Positions 46,186 through 57,965 of a DNA stretch of 64,000 nt are shown one piece after another. Both the position numbers and the translations under genes were made by a program. Every line of letters starts with the position of its first letter. Position 1 is the stretch's first letter. The stretch covers positions 105,355,947 through 105,419,946 of the forward strand of contig OW799235.1 of the NCBI GenBank assembly GCA_941918925.1. The letters are read 5' to 3'. This DNA is from Phyto melanocephala (taxonomy: Eukaryota > Arthropoda > Insecta > Diptera > Rhinophoridae). Under the pieces are notes generated by a model. The model saw only the letters and a program-made list of their open reading frames with translations, made no database searches and had not been told where the DNA came from.

Positions 46186-49162
46186 CAGTGTTGCCACGAC
46201 CAAAAAAAATTTACAACCAAAATTACTTCAAAAAGTAACCAAATAAAAAAAAAAGTAACCAAAATTAAAATATATTTGATTTGTTTTAAATTTGTTTTAC
46301 ATTTTAATATAAAAAATATTTGTACTTTACGAATGAATTATGAACTAAAAATAAACCAAAAATTCAAGTCTTACGTATCAAGTAACATAAAAAACTTAAA
46401 GGTAATTTTATTACAAATAACGATAAATAAATAAAAAGCTTTTATTAAAAATAAAATTTTTATTTATTTTAAATTTTAATACAATATAAAAATATTTGTA
46501 CTTCACAGTCATATAATAACTAATTATTAGTTATAAAAAAAACTTTTTTACATATTAGGTAAATTCTTATTAATGATTAAAGAAAATATTTAATTTCATT
46601 ACAAAGCTCAACAACTTTAAAATTCATTACTGTATTGGGAAACAAATTTTTATATTATTTTTAAAACATATATTTGGCAGACCATACGTAATGCGAATCA
46701 TATTTGTTTTTGCACAATTCTTTTGATTGCATTATATTGTTAATTGTTTTAAATTCAAGCTTATTCCGATATTTGGTTTTTATCAAACTTAGTTGTGAAA
46801 ATATTCTTTCGGCAGCAGCTGAACTATGTGGCAATGACATTAAGTTTTGAACAAAATACGTCAATTCTTCGAAATACTTTTCATTCATTCCATTCTTATG
46901 TTTAGAGACTTTGTCTCAAAATTCAATTATATCCATGTCGTTATCTAAATCCAGGTTGGAAAGTCTTAGTAATTTCCATTGGTGTATAATTTTTTCTTCA
47001 TTACCGTCTGTTAAATTTTGGAAAGATGACAATAAAGGTTCTAATGTAATTTCTGATTTACTTAAAACTTTTTTTGGTGTTATTATTTCGAGATGTTTTA
47101 AATCTTTTCTTGAAAAATCAAAACGTTTTTGAATTTCTTTCAAAAGTTCAATATAAAAAGCTTGTATATTTTTTTTTATTTCATACTTTTTTAAGTTCGA
47201 TAATTTACTTTCTTGCATACATAGTTCAGCTTTACGACCAATAAAAATATTTTCTACATGTATATAATTATTTTCGTCATAAAGATTTACCATTACCAGA
47301 GAATTTAAACTTTTGACATAATTACTTTTAAAGAAGTTACTCAAGATTAATTTAAAGTTTATTACAAATTGACTATAAACATATGGAAGACGAACTTTTT
47401 CCGATTGAAATTCTTTGTTTAAGTTATTTATTATATTAAATATGTACGAAAGGAATAAAAAATATATCTTTAAGCTAGGATCACTCATTAATTCTCCTAG
47501 TTCATGAGCTTTTACACCGTTAACTTCTAAGTACACCGATATAAAATATAGCTGCAATGCAGACCACTGCTCAATTATACGATTTATTACACTTTCTAGT
47601 GAAAGCCATCGGGTTAGTGAAATTCCTAATATTTTATGCGCGTCTACACTACAATATTCTTGAAATTCTTTAAATTCAAGAATGCGTTTTGGGCTGTGAG
47701 CAAAAAAGTTATAAATGTGTCTACAAAGAGTTTCAATTTGAATAGGAAGCTTTTTACAAGCATAAGCAGAACATAAATGTAGTGAATGGCAAGTACATTT
47801 AATATAAAAAACATCAATATCGTTCTTAAATTTCGCTTGTAAGCCATTGGCTTCTCCAGCCATCACGTTGGCATTATCGGTTGCTAACCCGATAATATTT
47901 TTAAGTGGAATACCATTGCCTGTAAAAAAGTCTTTTATTATGGCGTATAGTGATTTTGCATCTGAGTTTACTACTTCTATGAGGCTTAAAAACCGATCTT
48001 GAATATTTTGCGACAATTTTTCCATATAGCGAACGACTAAAACTAATGATTTTTTTGTTGATATGTCCGTTGTTTCATCTGTAATTAAAGAAAATTTTGT
48101 TGTTTTCAATTCGGAAATTATATCAGTTTTGGCTTTAGTCCCTAAGATTTCGCTTAGCTGGGTAGCTTTAGTTCTGCCGCATCTTATATTTTTTGCTATG
48201 TTAGAATCAGGACAGCACTCCACTAACAAGGCTGGTAAATAGTCCATCAATAAAAACGACAAATTGTGGGAAATGAGGAACATAACCAATGTAAGTTCTG
48301 CTTGGTAAACTTGTTTTGCAATATTTAATTTCTGATCATTTTCAAAGAAGTTAATTTTTATTTGATTTTTCTTTTTCTCCACATTTTGCATATGAATGCG
48401 TATAGATCCATGTTTCCGTAAGTAACTTACATGATTTGCTAATTTTTTTTCACAGGCAATGCAGTATCCACATCCATTTTTGTTTTGCAGCCAAGAAAAT
48501 TCATCCAACCAAGCTGTACGAAACTTTCTTTTGCTGTTATTTTTAGTTGCACTATGTAGAAATTCTGTTTTATAGTATGAATTTATAAAAAAAAATAAAG
48601 ATATATATTTTACCTTGTTTCATCATCGCTTTCAGCCGACAGTTCTTCAATATCATTTTGTGTAGTTTGGGCATTGACTGCAGGCTTTTTCAACAAAATT
48701 CTGAAAAACGTAAAAATATAATTAAATTTACATTGTATCATTAACAAATAGGTACAAATACTTACTTATCCATTTTTAATAATTAAAATCGATGGTTTTT
48801 TGTTTTTTTTTCTAATACAAACTTTATAACCACACAGAATTTTTCAAAGCAAAGTAAAGCAAAGTAATTGGTAAAATAACGTTATTTTAAACAGTCATGT
48901 ATTTTTTTGTACTCCACAGTTGATCATTTGCTAAAAGAAATAGGGTTTCAAGTGCTAACAATGTTGTCTAAACATTGTCACTTAAATGAGAACATTGCAA
49001 TGTTAAACGTACATATAAAAACATGATTTATAATAAAACATATTAAATACTACTGAATTTTGGGCTTAAAAAAAGTAACCAAATAGGAAAAAAATACACA
49101 TCTACACATTGGCAAAAAAAATAACCAATTTTGGTTATAAATAACCAAAAACGGCAACGCTG
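46186..49162 (-). mobile_element. Complete hAT transposon (2977 bp) with ends and target duplication
   Basis: Terminal inverted repeats CAGTGTTGCC (46186) and, reversed, CAGCGTTGCC (49162) differ at one base, and both flanks are the perfect duplication GTGATAGT. Subterminal AAGTAACCAAA motifs repeat at both ends (about 46231, 46251, 49072) and AACCAAAATT occurs in both orientations; such subterminal repeats are usually transposase binding sites in hAT elements. It carries a single spliced gene on the minus strand. The perfect target duplication and nearly intact frame indicate a young insertion. Confidence 0.95.
46661..48773 (-). pseudogene. hAT transposase gene, three exons, one premature in-frame stop
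   Basis: Exon 1 is 48773-48766 (ATGGATAA|GTAAGT), exon 2 48700-48614 (TTTTTCAG|AATT...ACAAG|GTAAAA), exon 3 48533-46661 (ATAACAG|CAAAAG). All joins keep one frame, 656 codons including the final stop. The start KRKFRTAWLDEFSWL leads into a BED-like zinc finger (GYCIACEKK...LRKHGSIRIHM). The catalytic domain has LITDETTDIS (Asp), GLATDNANVMAG (Asp), CTCHSLHLCSAYACKKLP and TRWLSLESVINRIIEQW. The C-terminus is the hAT dimerisation domain (SLPHSSAAAERIFSQL). One TGA at 46918-46916, after DMDIIEF, interrupts the frame just before DKVSKHKNG; Trp (TGG) is the likely original codon. It resembles the host-related ZBED5/SCAND3/GTF2IRD2-like group of hAT transposases. The truncated product would lack dimerisation. 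Confidence 0.9.
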
Positions 49163-49170
49163 GTGATAGT
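49163..49170 (+). repeat. Right 8-bp target-site duplication of the hAT element
   Basis: GTGATAGT, identical to 46178-46185. Confidence 0.95.
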
Positions 49171-49356
49171 GTTAGCTGCTGCTGAAACCACATTTTAGGA
49201 CTATTTTAAAAGGCATAAAAGAAAAAACGTTCTATCGTAATCCAATTGCGATGAAGGAAAACCCAATGTTATTTTAGTTTAGATACTGCACCATACTGTA
49301 CATCAAATGACGTGAAATTGTCGTTGATAAATGGTTCTTGGATTTTCGAATCCCCA

Positions 49357-50066
49357 CACGCAAAGAAAAAATATGGTTGTGGTAACCATAATCGAAGAGC
49401 AACATACTATGATTGAATTGTATGATTATGTTTAAAATAATAATGGTTACAAGTTATCATTATTATGTTTAATTTAAACATCATTCAATAATCATTTATA
49501 TGACTACAATTGAAATCGACAATCTTTGCTTTTTTACGGCAAATTATTGTCTTTTGCTGTAACATGCACATATTTATTGTACCTACCAATTTAATTGCAA
49601 TTTTTTACCAATATTTTTTTACATTTTCTCGTTTATTTTTAAATTTTCTTTAATTTTTCAAGATTTTTGTTCCTTTTTTTGACATCTCAAACTTTTAAAA
49701 TAATAAAAATTTATTCAGCAAGAAGAAGAACAATTGAAATCAAATTATTATTTAAAAAAAATCATATTGTTGTCTCACTTATTATTTAATGATTATTTTT
49801 AATTTTTAATGATTTTGAATATAATGTTATTTTTGTCAAATTAATTTTTATACATCATACTATTTTTAAATGACAACCATTTTGAAATTTTTACGAAAAG
49901 TAATCATTAAATGATACAATTCAAACAAATGCTTGATTATCGTGACAAAATATATGATGAAATGAAACAAAAATAACGTTTACTTGTTTTCGACAACCAA
50001 ATATTGTTTTAGAAAAAATAATATGACCGTCGTGATCATGTCGTAACCATGGTTTTTCTTTGCGTG
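49357..50066. repeat. 710-bp MITE with CACGCAAAGAAAAA ends
   Basis: Left CACGCAAAGAAAAAATATGG and right (reversed) CACGCAAAGAAAAACCATGG share 14 terminal bases and continue as GGTT..GG / GGTTACGA. The interior is rich in ATGATTAT and AATCATT words in both orientations, suggesting strong foldback potential. No coding. No convincing target duplication (flanks CCCCA and CAGAA). Confidence 0.7.
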
Positions 50067-51344
50067 CAGAACCTATAGTTCTGCTTATTTATAAATCGAT
50101 TCAAATGAGCTTCTATACACGTAATCTTATTTGCAATAAATTGTATGTAATTTCTGGCCAACTGTTGAAATTTACCTGCAAAATTTAGACGTTTCCGATG
50201 GTTTGTGGGTTTTAATTCTCATATGTGAATATTAGTGTTGTTTTTCAAATATGCCTTGCTAAAGTACGATCTATTCCTATTTGAGAAGAATGCCTTCTAG
50301 TTGATATTTCTGGTATTTCGTTAACACTTTTCTCTACACGTTAAATATTTTCCGCACTGCAAATCCAAGATGGTCTACCGGTTCGAAGCGGATTTCTTTC
50401 GGTGCCTGTTGGTGTTGACGATAAATTCATTACCGAATCATGGCTTCAGTAAACAAAATTCTGACGTAAAGATGTCAAACATATGCTCATTGCGTTAAAA
50501 TAATAGACCACTAATTCAAAAAGTAAAATTTCTATTTGTTTCTTTGTTCAATTGTGAATTTCTTCACTATTTATTCTCCAGGCACTATTATATTGTGAAA
50601 ACCCATGGTGAAATATATAATGACCTTTACATAAGACACCATTCTATTTAAGTACAAACATTGTTGTTTAGCTAATACTCGTACTTCAACTATACAACCG
50701 GCATATTACACAGGATAACACTGAGATTTTCGTAATGAAATCATTTTAAAATAAACATTAGATTCGAATATGTAAAACAAAATAATACAAATTCAAAGTG
50801 TCGCAAAAAGCTTCAATACTCAACACCCTATTTACTACCGTAGCCAATTATGCTGATAATATTGCGTCTGCTATTTAAATATAGATTAAATTAACTTCAG
50901 ACATAGCAAACCTGTAGAGTATAAAAGTTAACGAACCATTAACTTAACGCGTTTTGAATGCCTAGCAATAAATATGAATAGAACCTAAAATTCAAAAACA
51001 AAATAAGTTTTGCATATAGATAGGCATGCATTAAATAAGGCGATTACTATGTAAATAGTAAATAAAATCGCAATTAGATTACAAAATTAATATAAAAATT
51101 CCGTGGGCTTCTAAAGCGTAGCCTGAATTATGCTAAGACCTAAAATAAATGTGGACTGATGGTATTCCAATTAAAAAATTAAAATACTTCAGATGCGTTA
51201 GTATTTAAAGTGTGTTTAGATTTAAATATAAATATTTCTTGTATTGAAAATAAAATTATAAGTTCAAGATCACAGCAAACCTTTGAATATATCATTGTTG
51301 AGGTAGAACTGTAAAAGGTCTAAGAATTATATTTAAAATTTTTT
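50067..51344. other. AT-rich stretch without recognised features
   Basis: Nothing supportable as gene or element. Confidence 0.35.
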
Positions 51345-51560
51345 ACAACAATATTTGTTATTACTATGGAAAATTAGTTTTTCGATAATAAGCGAATGAA
51401 ATGCATTTTTGAAACTAGTTCCTATTTCATCATCAGCACAAATCGTTGTTGAAATACAGCGCGATCGCAATATCACCAAGGTATATTAACTCCAGGCAAA
51501 CTTAAGTCCACAGCTGATCACTGTTTTGTTTATGCATTTTTCTTCCCAATTACAAAATTT
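51345..51560 (-). repeat. CTGANGA-bearing repeat, copy 2 (left arm of an inverted pair)
   Basis: On minus: TTGTGCTGATGATGAAATAG, GAACTAGTTTCAAAAATGC, then ATTTCATTCGCTTATTATCG, with upstream GACTTAAGTTTGCCTGGAGT. It is homologous in order to copy 1 (28340) and in inverted orientation to 53991-54100. Together the two arms bracket about 2.4 kb. Possible Penelope-like pseudo-LTR. Confidence 0.45.
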
Positions 51561-51839
51561 GTTTAACTTTTTTTCGTTAGTTTACATACTTTGTTTTATA
51601 CTAGACGTGTTTGTATCATAAATATTTTTTGTTTACTAACATTTTGCTACTTTTTTTTATCAGCTGTTTAAGTATTTGTTTTGACATTTAAGAAGTTTTT
51701 TGTAGCGAAAAAATACATGGTTCGTCTACCTTACAATGAGATATGAGCAACTAAACGCAGCTGCCTTAGATTTTTCTTAAATTTTTATCAAAAAAATCCT
51801 AATTTTTCAGTTTTAGGACAAACAATAGACACAATAGCT

Positions 51840-52267
51840 ATTATTTATAGACATATACCTCTAGGTTTGTTCGTAAGATATTTCAGACAAATCGGTCGCA
51901 AATTAGTCAAGTTATAGGCAAAAATAATTTTTGGACACGCCAAAGGTCTCAAAGATTTTTCTTAGTATCTGGACAACAGAGAGTAGCGTTGTCAATAGAA
52001 AAAGAAAGGGCTTTAGTTTCATAATATAACACACTATAAAACAATTAAAAATCCATGATGGCCGCCGCTACAAAATCACGTAAAATTAACTTTTATATGG
52101 ATTCAAAGTTGTAATCAAAAATGTACATACGAAAAAACTTGACCACTAAAATACAATAAACTATAAGGAAGCAATAATCCAAGATGACATCTGAAATAAA
52201 GTAGCGGATTATAGGTTTAATATAGTAATTACGCCTTTGTCCGCTTCAAGACCCACAATATTAATAT
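51840..52267 (+). repeat. Subfamily-B Helentron-like element, left part of an interrupted copy
   Basis: The block TATGAGAGGACTTGACCTGT followed by ACAATAAA aligns with AAATGAAAGGGCTTGACCAG and AGAATACAG at 39650. AAATCCATGATGGCCGCCGC resembles the ATGGCGGACA region at 39570. The copy resumes at 53580, so 52268-53560 is an insertion. Confidence 0.5.
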
Positions 52268-52311
52268 GAGAGGACTTGACCTGTACAATAAAACAAAAAC
52301 AGCAGACAGTT

Positions 52312-52365
52312 GTCCGAGGCCTTCGGCCACGGACTGTCCCTGCAGGCTGTGTCAGAGACACGGCC
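52312..52365. other. Two adjacent strong hairpins
   Basis: 52312-52334 folds as GTCCG/CGGAC, an A.A mismatch, then GGCC/GGCC around a TTC loop. 52345-52365 folds as a 9-bp stem (GGCTGTGTC with GACACGGCC, one G.T) around AGA. Both lie 180-230 bp beyond the 3' end of the endonuclease frame (minus strand), where the rolling-circle terminus hairpin of a Helentron would be expected. They are strikingly GC-rich for this window. Confidence 0.7.
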
Positions 52366-52542
52366 ATTAAGTTTAACGTAGAATACGCCATCCAATAAGA
52401 CAGAAAACATATATAACAATAAATGATAAATAATATAAGCAAATGAATTTATGATGAGCTTTTGTAGGAAAAATAGGATAAATATGTTTTTAAATTAAAA
52501 GAGTAAGGATAAATGATAAATAAAAGACGCAAATCAATTTGA

Positions 52543-52983
52543 TTATTTGAGAGTTACTTTTGATAATATGGGCTTATGATAGGAAAAATAGGATAAATAT
52601 GTTTTAAAATTAACATTCAAATTTCTCGCAAAAACTAAGTCAATGGTTGTGTTATCAATAGTTGTGGGAGCATCGTTTCGAATATAATCCAAATTAAATG
52701 TATCGCTCATATATTTCGCCAATCTGGTATTTGAAGTTATATCTGTGTTAAAATCACCACCAATAAGCATACTGACATCTGTATCAAAGGGGAAGTCTCT
52801 GTTGATTTGCGTAGTTAAAGGGGAATATTTCATTAAGATACTATACAGCATCATTTCCTTGTCTACTTGAGAAACATTTGGATGAAAATACACAGCACCA
52901 ATTACAATTATAATTAGTTTGACCTCGTTATTAATTGAAATTTCTTCTAAGCAGATATCGCCAACGTTGCTATCAATAAGCCT
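52543..52983 (-). pseudogene. Helentron-type apurinic-like (EEP) endonuclease fragment
   Basis: Minus-strand frame from an AG acceptor-like site (CTCACATTGCAG, 52984-52995) reads LIDSNVGDICLEEISINNEV, then IIIVIGAVYFHPNVS, MLIGGDFNTD (catalytic GDFN), TTIDLVFARN (DL motif) and YLSYFSYHKPIL (C-terminal His). This order and ending match the endonuclease module fused to the PIF1-type helicase in autonomous Helentrons, ultimately derived from CR1-like LINEs. The helicase and Rep regions are missing, so it is the 3' end of a degraded autonomous element. Confidence 0.75.
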
Positions 52984-53579
52984 GCAATGTGAGCAATGAA
53001 TTTATATTGAAATCGTTGTTTTCTTGTAGGTGCCATTTTGATTAGTAGTTTTTATTTTAATTTTCTAAACGTCAACTGTCGGCTGCCGTCAAACAGCATC
53101 AAGCAGCATTGTTATTTTGCTTACTTGGCAGCACTTTCATTTAGCATAAATATATATGAAATAATTTTTTCATATATTCTTTATAATTATATATCCATGT
53201 TAAATTCAAATTCACATTTAACGTTTTGTTTCACTTAAATACATAAGTAAATATACGAAATTTCAATATTTCATCAATCAAAACAACAACCGAAGGTTTG
53301 TGTCCACACTGAAACAGCAGCATAGTTTGTGTTCACGCTACAAACTCAAACATTCAACCAAACACCACACATATGTTTGAGTGTATGTGTTTAAACAATT
53401 TTCATTTTAGAAATTTAAATATTACGAAGATATCAACCAATATGAAATGTATATCAAACGAAAGATATCATCGTCATTTACCTACGAAAAAATTTTTAAA
53501 AAAAGTTATCTCGCCGTTTCCTCATAATCAATGAAATAAAGATTACAACAATAACAATCTGGCATGACTCCCTATACCG

Positions 53580-53870
53580 TATGGTAAGACGTATTCTACG
53601 CCAAAATGTTATAATTCAAGATGACACCCCTAACAAAATGGCTGATAAACGAAAGGTTAGACTAGTAGAATACAGCTAACTATGTAAAAATTCAAAATCA
53701 AAGATGGTGTCGGAAATAATAAAGAAAATTTGGAATAGCATTAATTCTGAGGTTTATGCAAAGCTACGATTTTGTTTTTATGCCTATGTATGCGATGGTG
53801 AAGTTTAGTTTTATATTCGGCGCGGCCTATTACGAACATAAAATAATATGAACATGTAGAATAAAAAATG
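53580..53870 (+). repeat. Subfamily-B Helentron-like element, right part of the interrupted copy
   Basis: AGACTAGTAGAATACAGCTA, TCAAAATCAAAGATGGTGTC, then GCGATGGTGAAGTTTAGTTT and ATATTCGGCGCGGCC follow the exact order of 39665-39830. The terminal hairpin is reduced. Confidence 0.6.
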
Positions 53871-53929
53871 TCATTGATAGGTGAAGTAAAAAAAGACAAA
53901 TTTTAAAATTAATACTGTGATTCACTAAT

Positions 53930-54110
53930 TCAAATTTCATTGAATTTTAACACATATAGGGATTTTAAATTACATAGTAGTATACATATAAAGAGTGCTG
54001 ACGATGAAATCGTAGCTAGTTTCGAAAATGCATTCCACTCGGCTAATAATTTTAAGGAATATTCCTAAAAATTATTGCAATTTAATTATATTATAAAATT
54101 AAATAGAATA
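53930..54110 (+). repeat. CTGANGA-bearing repeat, copy 3 (right arm of the inverted pair)
   Basis: GAGTGCTGACGATGAAATCG, TAGCTAGTTTCGAAAATGCA, then TTCCACTCGGCTAATAATTT. CTGACGA (53998) and GAAA (54024) are both present, separated by 19 nt that can pair as GAAAT/AGTTTC. This is the copy closest to a hammerhead core. It is the inverse of 51345-51440. Confidence 0.45.
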
Positions 54111-56346
54111 AATAAACTTAAGTGTAAATAAAAATGAAAAAAAAAATGACAAATTATAAAAGCCAATTCATTGCTCACGTTAGTTAAAGTTACCTTTTAT
54201 TAATATTTACTTTATAGACAAGTTATAATAATGGCCCTAAATGGCATTACTTTTAATAATTGCAAGACAATGACGACGTCAATACCTTCATACCTCTGTA
54301 AAAAACAACAGATTTCGTACTGACGAAGACGATTTGGATGTAATAGGAAAAAGTATTTCCCCAGACTGACAGATAAGCACACTACTATCTAGTCTAGCAG
54401 AGAAATTGTTCTTTATGAATTCATCTTAATTATTAGCTTTCAAAATGTTCCAGGATATCAAAATTTTAGTAGTTTTTTTATACTTCTGTTTTTACTGATA
54501 TTAATATTAAAATATAAGGCGACTGTTTTCCATAAAATATAATTCATGTCTTATATATTATAATTTTGTAAAAAAAATTTATCATTTATTTTAACATCCA
54601 AACGAAAAAATTTATCTTTCAAGGGGTCAGCTTATATTTTCGAAAAATATTAGTTTTTATATTTTTTTTGGATAAAGAAGATAAATGAATTTGATATCCC
54701 TTATCTTTTCTTTTATCTCAAAGTAATGACTGCAACAATTTTTTTCTAAATTACTTCTGTATACAAGTTTTGCATGGACCAGGTTCCTTGTTAGTCTTTA
54801 TAATACCAATTACCTAGTAAATCCTCATTTGTCAGGCTTTTATACAAATTACTTAAACTGCAATTTCTCTTCTTCTAAAGTTATAAAATGAAAAATAATA
54901 TTAATACTTTGAAAATTAAAATTAATTGTAAGTACAAAAGTCGCTTAATTTTCTAGTTTTAATAAACTAAAAAAATGATAACAAAAAAAAAACAACAATA
55001 ACACGATGTTTATTAAAGTTAAATACAAAACAACTTTTCATTAATTATATGAGCGTTTATCTTGTTGTTGTTGATTCTTTTTTTTCTAGGTTAGTTTATG
55101 TCTTTTGTTAACAAATTATCAAGCCATGCATACACGTTCTTCGCACAAAGAAACATTTTGTATCATTTTACACTAAAAGATGGCTACAAAGCAAAGATTA
55201 CAAATAGGAAAAAAATAAACATAGACATAAATGAAAAATGCAAAATTTTATTAATAAAGAATATAAAAAGTAATTTACGCCTTGTTAAAAAAAGAAAATA
55301 TTAGAGTAAAACTAAGAAGAAAAAAAAAGAAACAGATAGCAAAAAATACAACATAAAACATAATAACAGAAGCAACAACAAGGCAGCTAAAATAAACACA
55401 AACTGAAAATACCACCCACCTTCAAGCAATATTTATGGAGAATTAAAAACACAGCATAGAAGTAGTGAGGATACAACATAAACATACACATGTATATATA
55501 TTTCTATGGTACAATATGTATGAGATAATAACAGTTATTTCATTTAAGGGTGTAAAAAGTGATTCTAAATTTAAATAGATTTTTTTTGAAACATTTTATT
55601 TTTTCTCTATTTGAGATATATGTTGGAAAAATTATCTATACCTCGGCTGTATATAGCATTGCATGTGGTATTAAATTCTCGAAATGGGATTTGGTGCGGT
55701 TACACTTAAATGATATATTCCTCATGTGCTTTTGTGATTTCACTTAATCCGTAAATATGAGCTCCCCTTTTATATACCATGAAGCCCAACTAATGGCTTT
55801 TGCCAGCGAAAAGCATGTTTGAAGTGAGCAAAAATTCATTAAGTTAACTTACAATTATGTTTTTTTTAAACAATGAAGTCGCTCACATATACACATTTTA
55901 GATTTTTTACTCAATATATAAAAATATTCTTTTTATTTTACGCCGCTCTGTGAACCATATTTTGAAAAGGCGGTTAATTTTTTTTTTACAATTTTGGTTA
56001 CCGATTTTAAAGTTCTGTCACTCATTTGAAAGTACCAGTACCAGTTAACTCTAGACGCCAGCGAACAGGTTGAAAAAAATACAAATCTAGTTTAAGACCA
56101 TCGGTCGAATTTAACGTTTTATAATAAATACTGAAGGCCAAAGTCCCACCTACTAAACAAAAACGTAAAGAAAACTTCTATTCCAATTAAAAGTTATGAA
56201 TTTTTAACATCTTTTGCGTTAAACTGTACACCGCTAAGTCGCATGCTCAAATTTTGGGCATAAAATACAATGCAACAAAAAAAATAACAAGGCAATGAAA
56301 TCGTTTACAACAAGAATCTAGTCGATCGCATTACATACTTATATAT
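54111..56346. other. AT-rich stretch without recognised features
   Basis: No gene was supported. Frames at 55098-55304 and 55559-55747 lack motifs and flanking splice signals. Confidence 0.35.
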
Positions 56347-56420
56347 ATTTTTAATTTATTTATTTATTTATTGATAACAAAATAATCAATCGAGCCTATA
56401 AGGCCGTATATTATTTAGTG
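56347..56420 (-). repeat. Possible 3' end of a CR1-like LINE with (TTTA)n tail
   Basis: TTTATTTATTTATTTATTGA at about 56357-56376 is followed by ATAACAAAATAATCAATCGA then GCCTATAAGGCCGTATATTA. In reverse this is a 3' UTR ending in (AAAT)n, like the element at 5376. No coding similarity was found further upstream on minus. Confidence 0.4.
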
Positions 56421-57965
56421 TAGCATGAGCAAAAACTAGCTTTTTGAATACAAATGTAACAAGTTTACTTTTAAAATTACTTAAATGAAGAGCAGTTTCT
56501 TAACCATGACTAAACATGTCTAATCTAGATTTCAAAGCTGATTTCAAGTCACCATATGAGCCCAAAACTATTAAATACTAATCAGCAACTATAAAATTCC
56601 TCTCCATATGAAGAAAAAATGGTAATAAATATGTAACTCTTAAACAACTTATCAGAACTACACAAAACAAACTGAGGGTCATATAAGATGATCAAAACTT
56701 TTCAATCGTTGTATCTCAAGACACCCTGTATCAGCACAGAATACCTCCATAGTTTATCAAATTTTAATAACTTAAGTTTCAAAAACTTTGCGAATCTTGC
56801 AACTTTTATAAATATAAACCAATTTGAATGATTTTCTGCTTCAATTTTCAATCAAAGACAAAAAAGCCGGGTTATAGTGTTAGGGTATATGTTATAGTTT
56901 TTAAGTAAAGTTCTTTCAATTTCGTATTTTTGGTTTTCTTTTAGGTAATTCAAAATGGGCAACAAAATGGTACAATTTTCTATTTTTATACTTTTCACCT
57001 GTGGTGCACAAGGGTATATATAGCTTTGTTTTTGCTTAAACAGTATTGCAAAGTATTCGATTTTAAATTAAAAAAATTATATATATAAATATTTTCTTAA
57101 AAAGTTTACAATTAATTTTAATATTTCTTGAGATTTTGTTAAAAAACTTATACTTTTTCTATTGGTTCCTTAAAGAAACGGTTTTAGAATTTCTTTTAGA
57201 TAAAATGTAAAACAGTTTTTAGATGTACATCCTACTTCCAGCAATGTACCAAAGTTACATGATGATTTTTATTATTTTTCTAAATGTTTATTATGAATAA
57301 ATTTGTTTTTAAAATTTAATAAGTTTCCCTAGACAAACACATAAATGTATCCGGGAGAATCAATTTAAGAAAAAAAATACAACTAATAAAGGGGAACAGT
57401 TTTTGTTACAAAGAAAAACAATATAATAATTGCTAAATTTAAATTTTTTTAATAATATTTTCTAACAAGTTCCTTGGCCTTTAAAATTCTGTAATTTATC
57501 TGAACATCACTTATAAATACGACAATATTCAAATTTAATTTAAAAATCAAAAACAATATTTATTTACTTACCTTTCGCTACCTAATACATATAACAAACT
57601 TTTAATTAAAATTTAAATACACAATTATACATACACACATACAACAATTTCTTATTAGCCACATACGTAAATGCCTCGATTATAAACCATTAAATGATCA
57701 TGTTAAGCACAGAAATTAAATGAATACAACAAAAGGATTAAAAACCACAACCAAACAAACTACACAAAGAAGATTTATTTATTCCGATAAAATGAAGCAG
57801 AACAAAATTGATGTTCATATGTTTTCATACGTCTAAATTCCGAGGGTAATCTTATCAGAAGCTTTAGTGACAATTTTTTAAATACAGAGTTTATCTAAAA
57901 TTTTTAAATAGCAAAAAATTTGTCAACTATACTAACATATAAAATTTTTTCACTAAGGAAAATTA
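56421..57965. other. AT-rich stretch; contains a short subfamily-B terminus
   Basis: At 56985-57030, TATACTTTTCACCTGTGGTG and CACAAGGGTATATATAGCTT are nearly identical to the 5' 45 bp of the copy at 40394; the rest of that element is missing. Otherwise nothing recognised. Confidence 0.5.

Noticed and set aside
46911..47847. ORFs 46911-47132 (+) and 47644-47847 (minus)
   Set aside because: Antisense and shifted frames over the hAT transposase exon 3.
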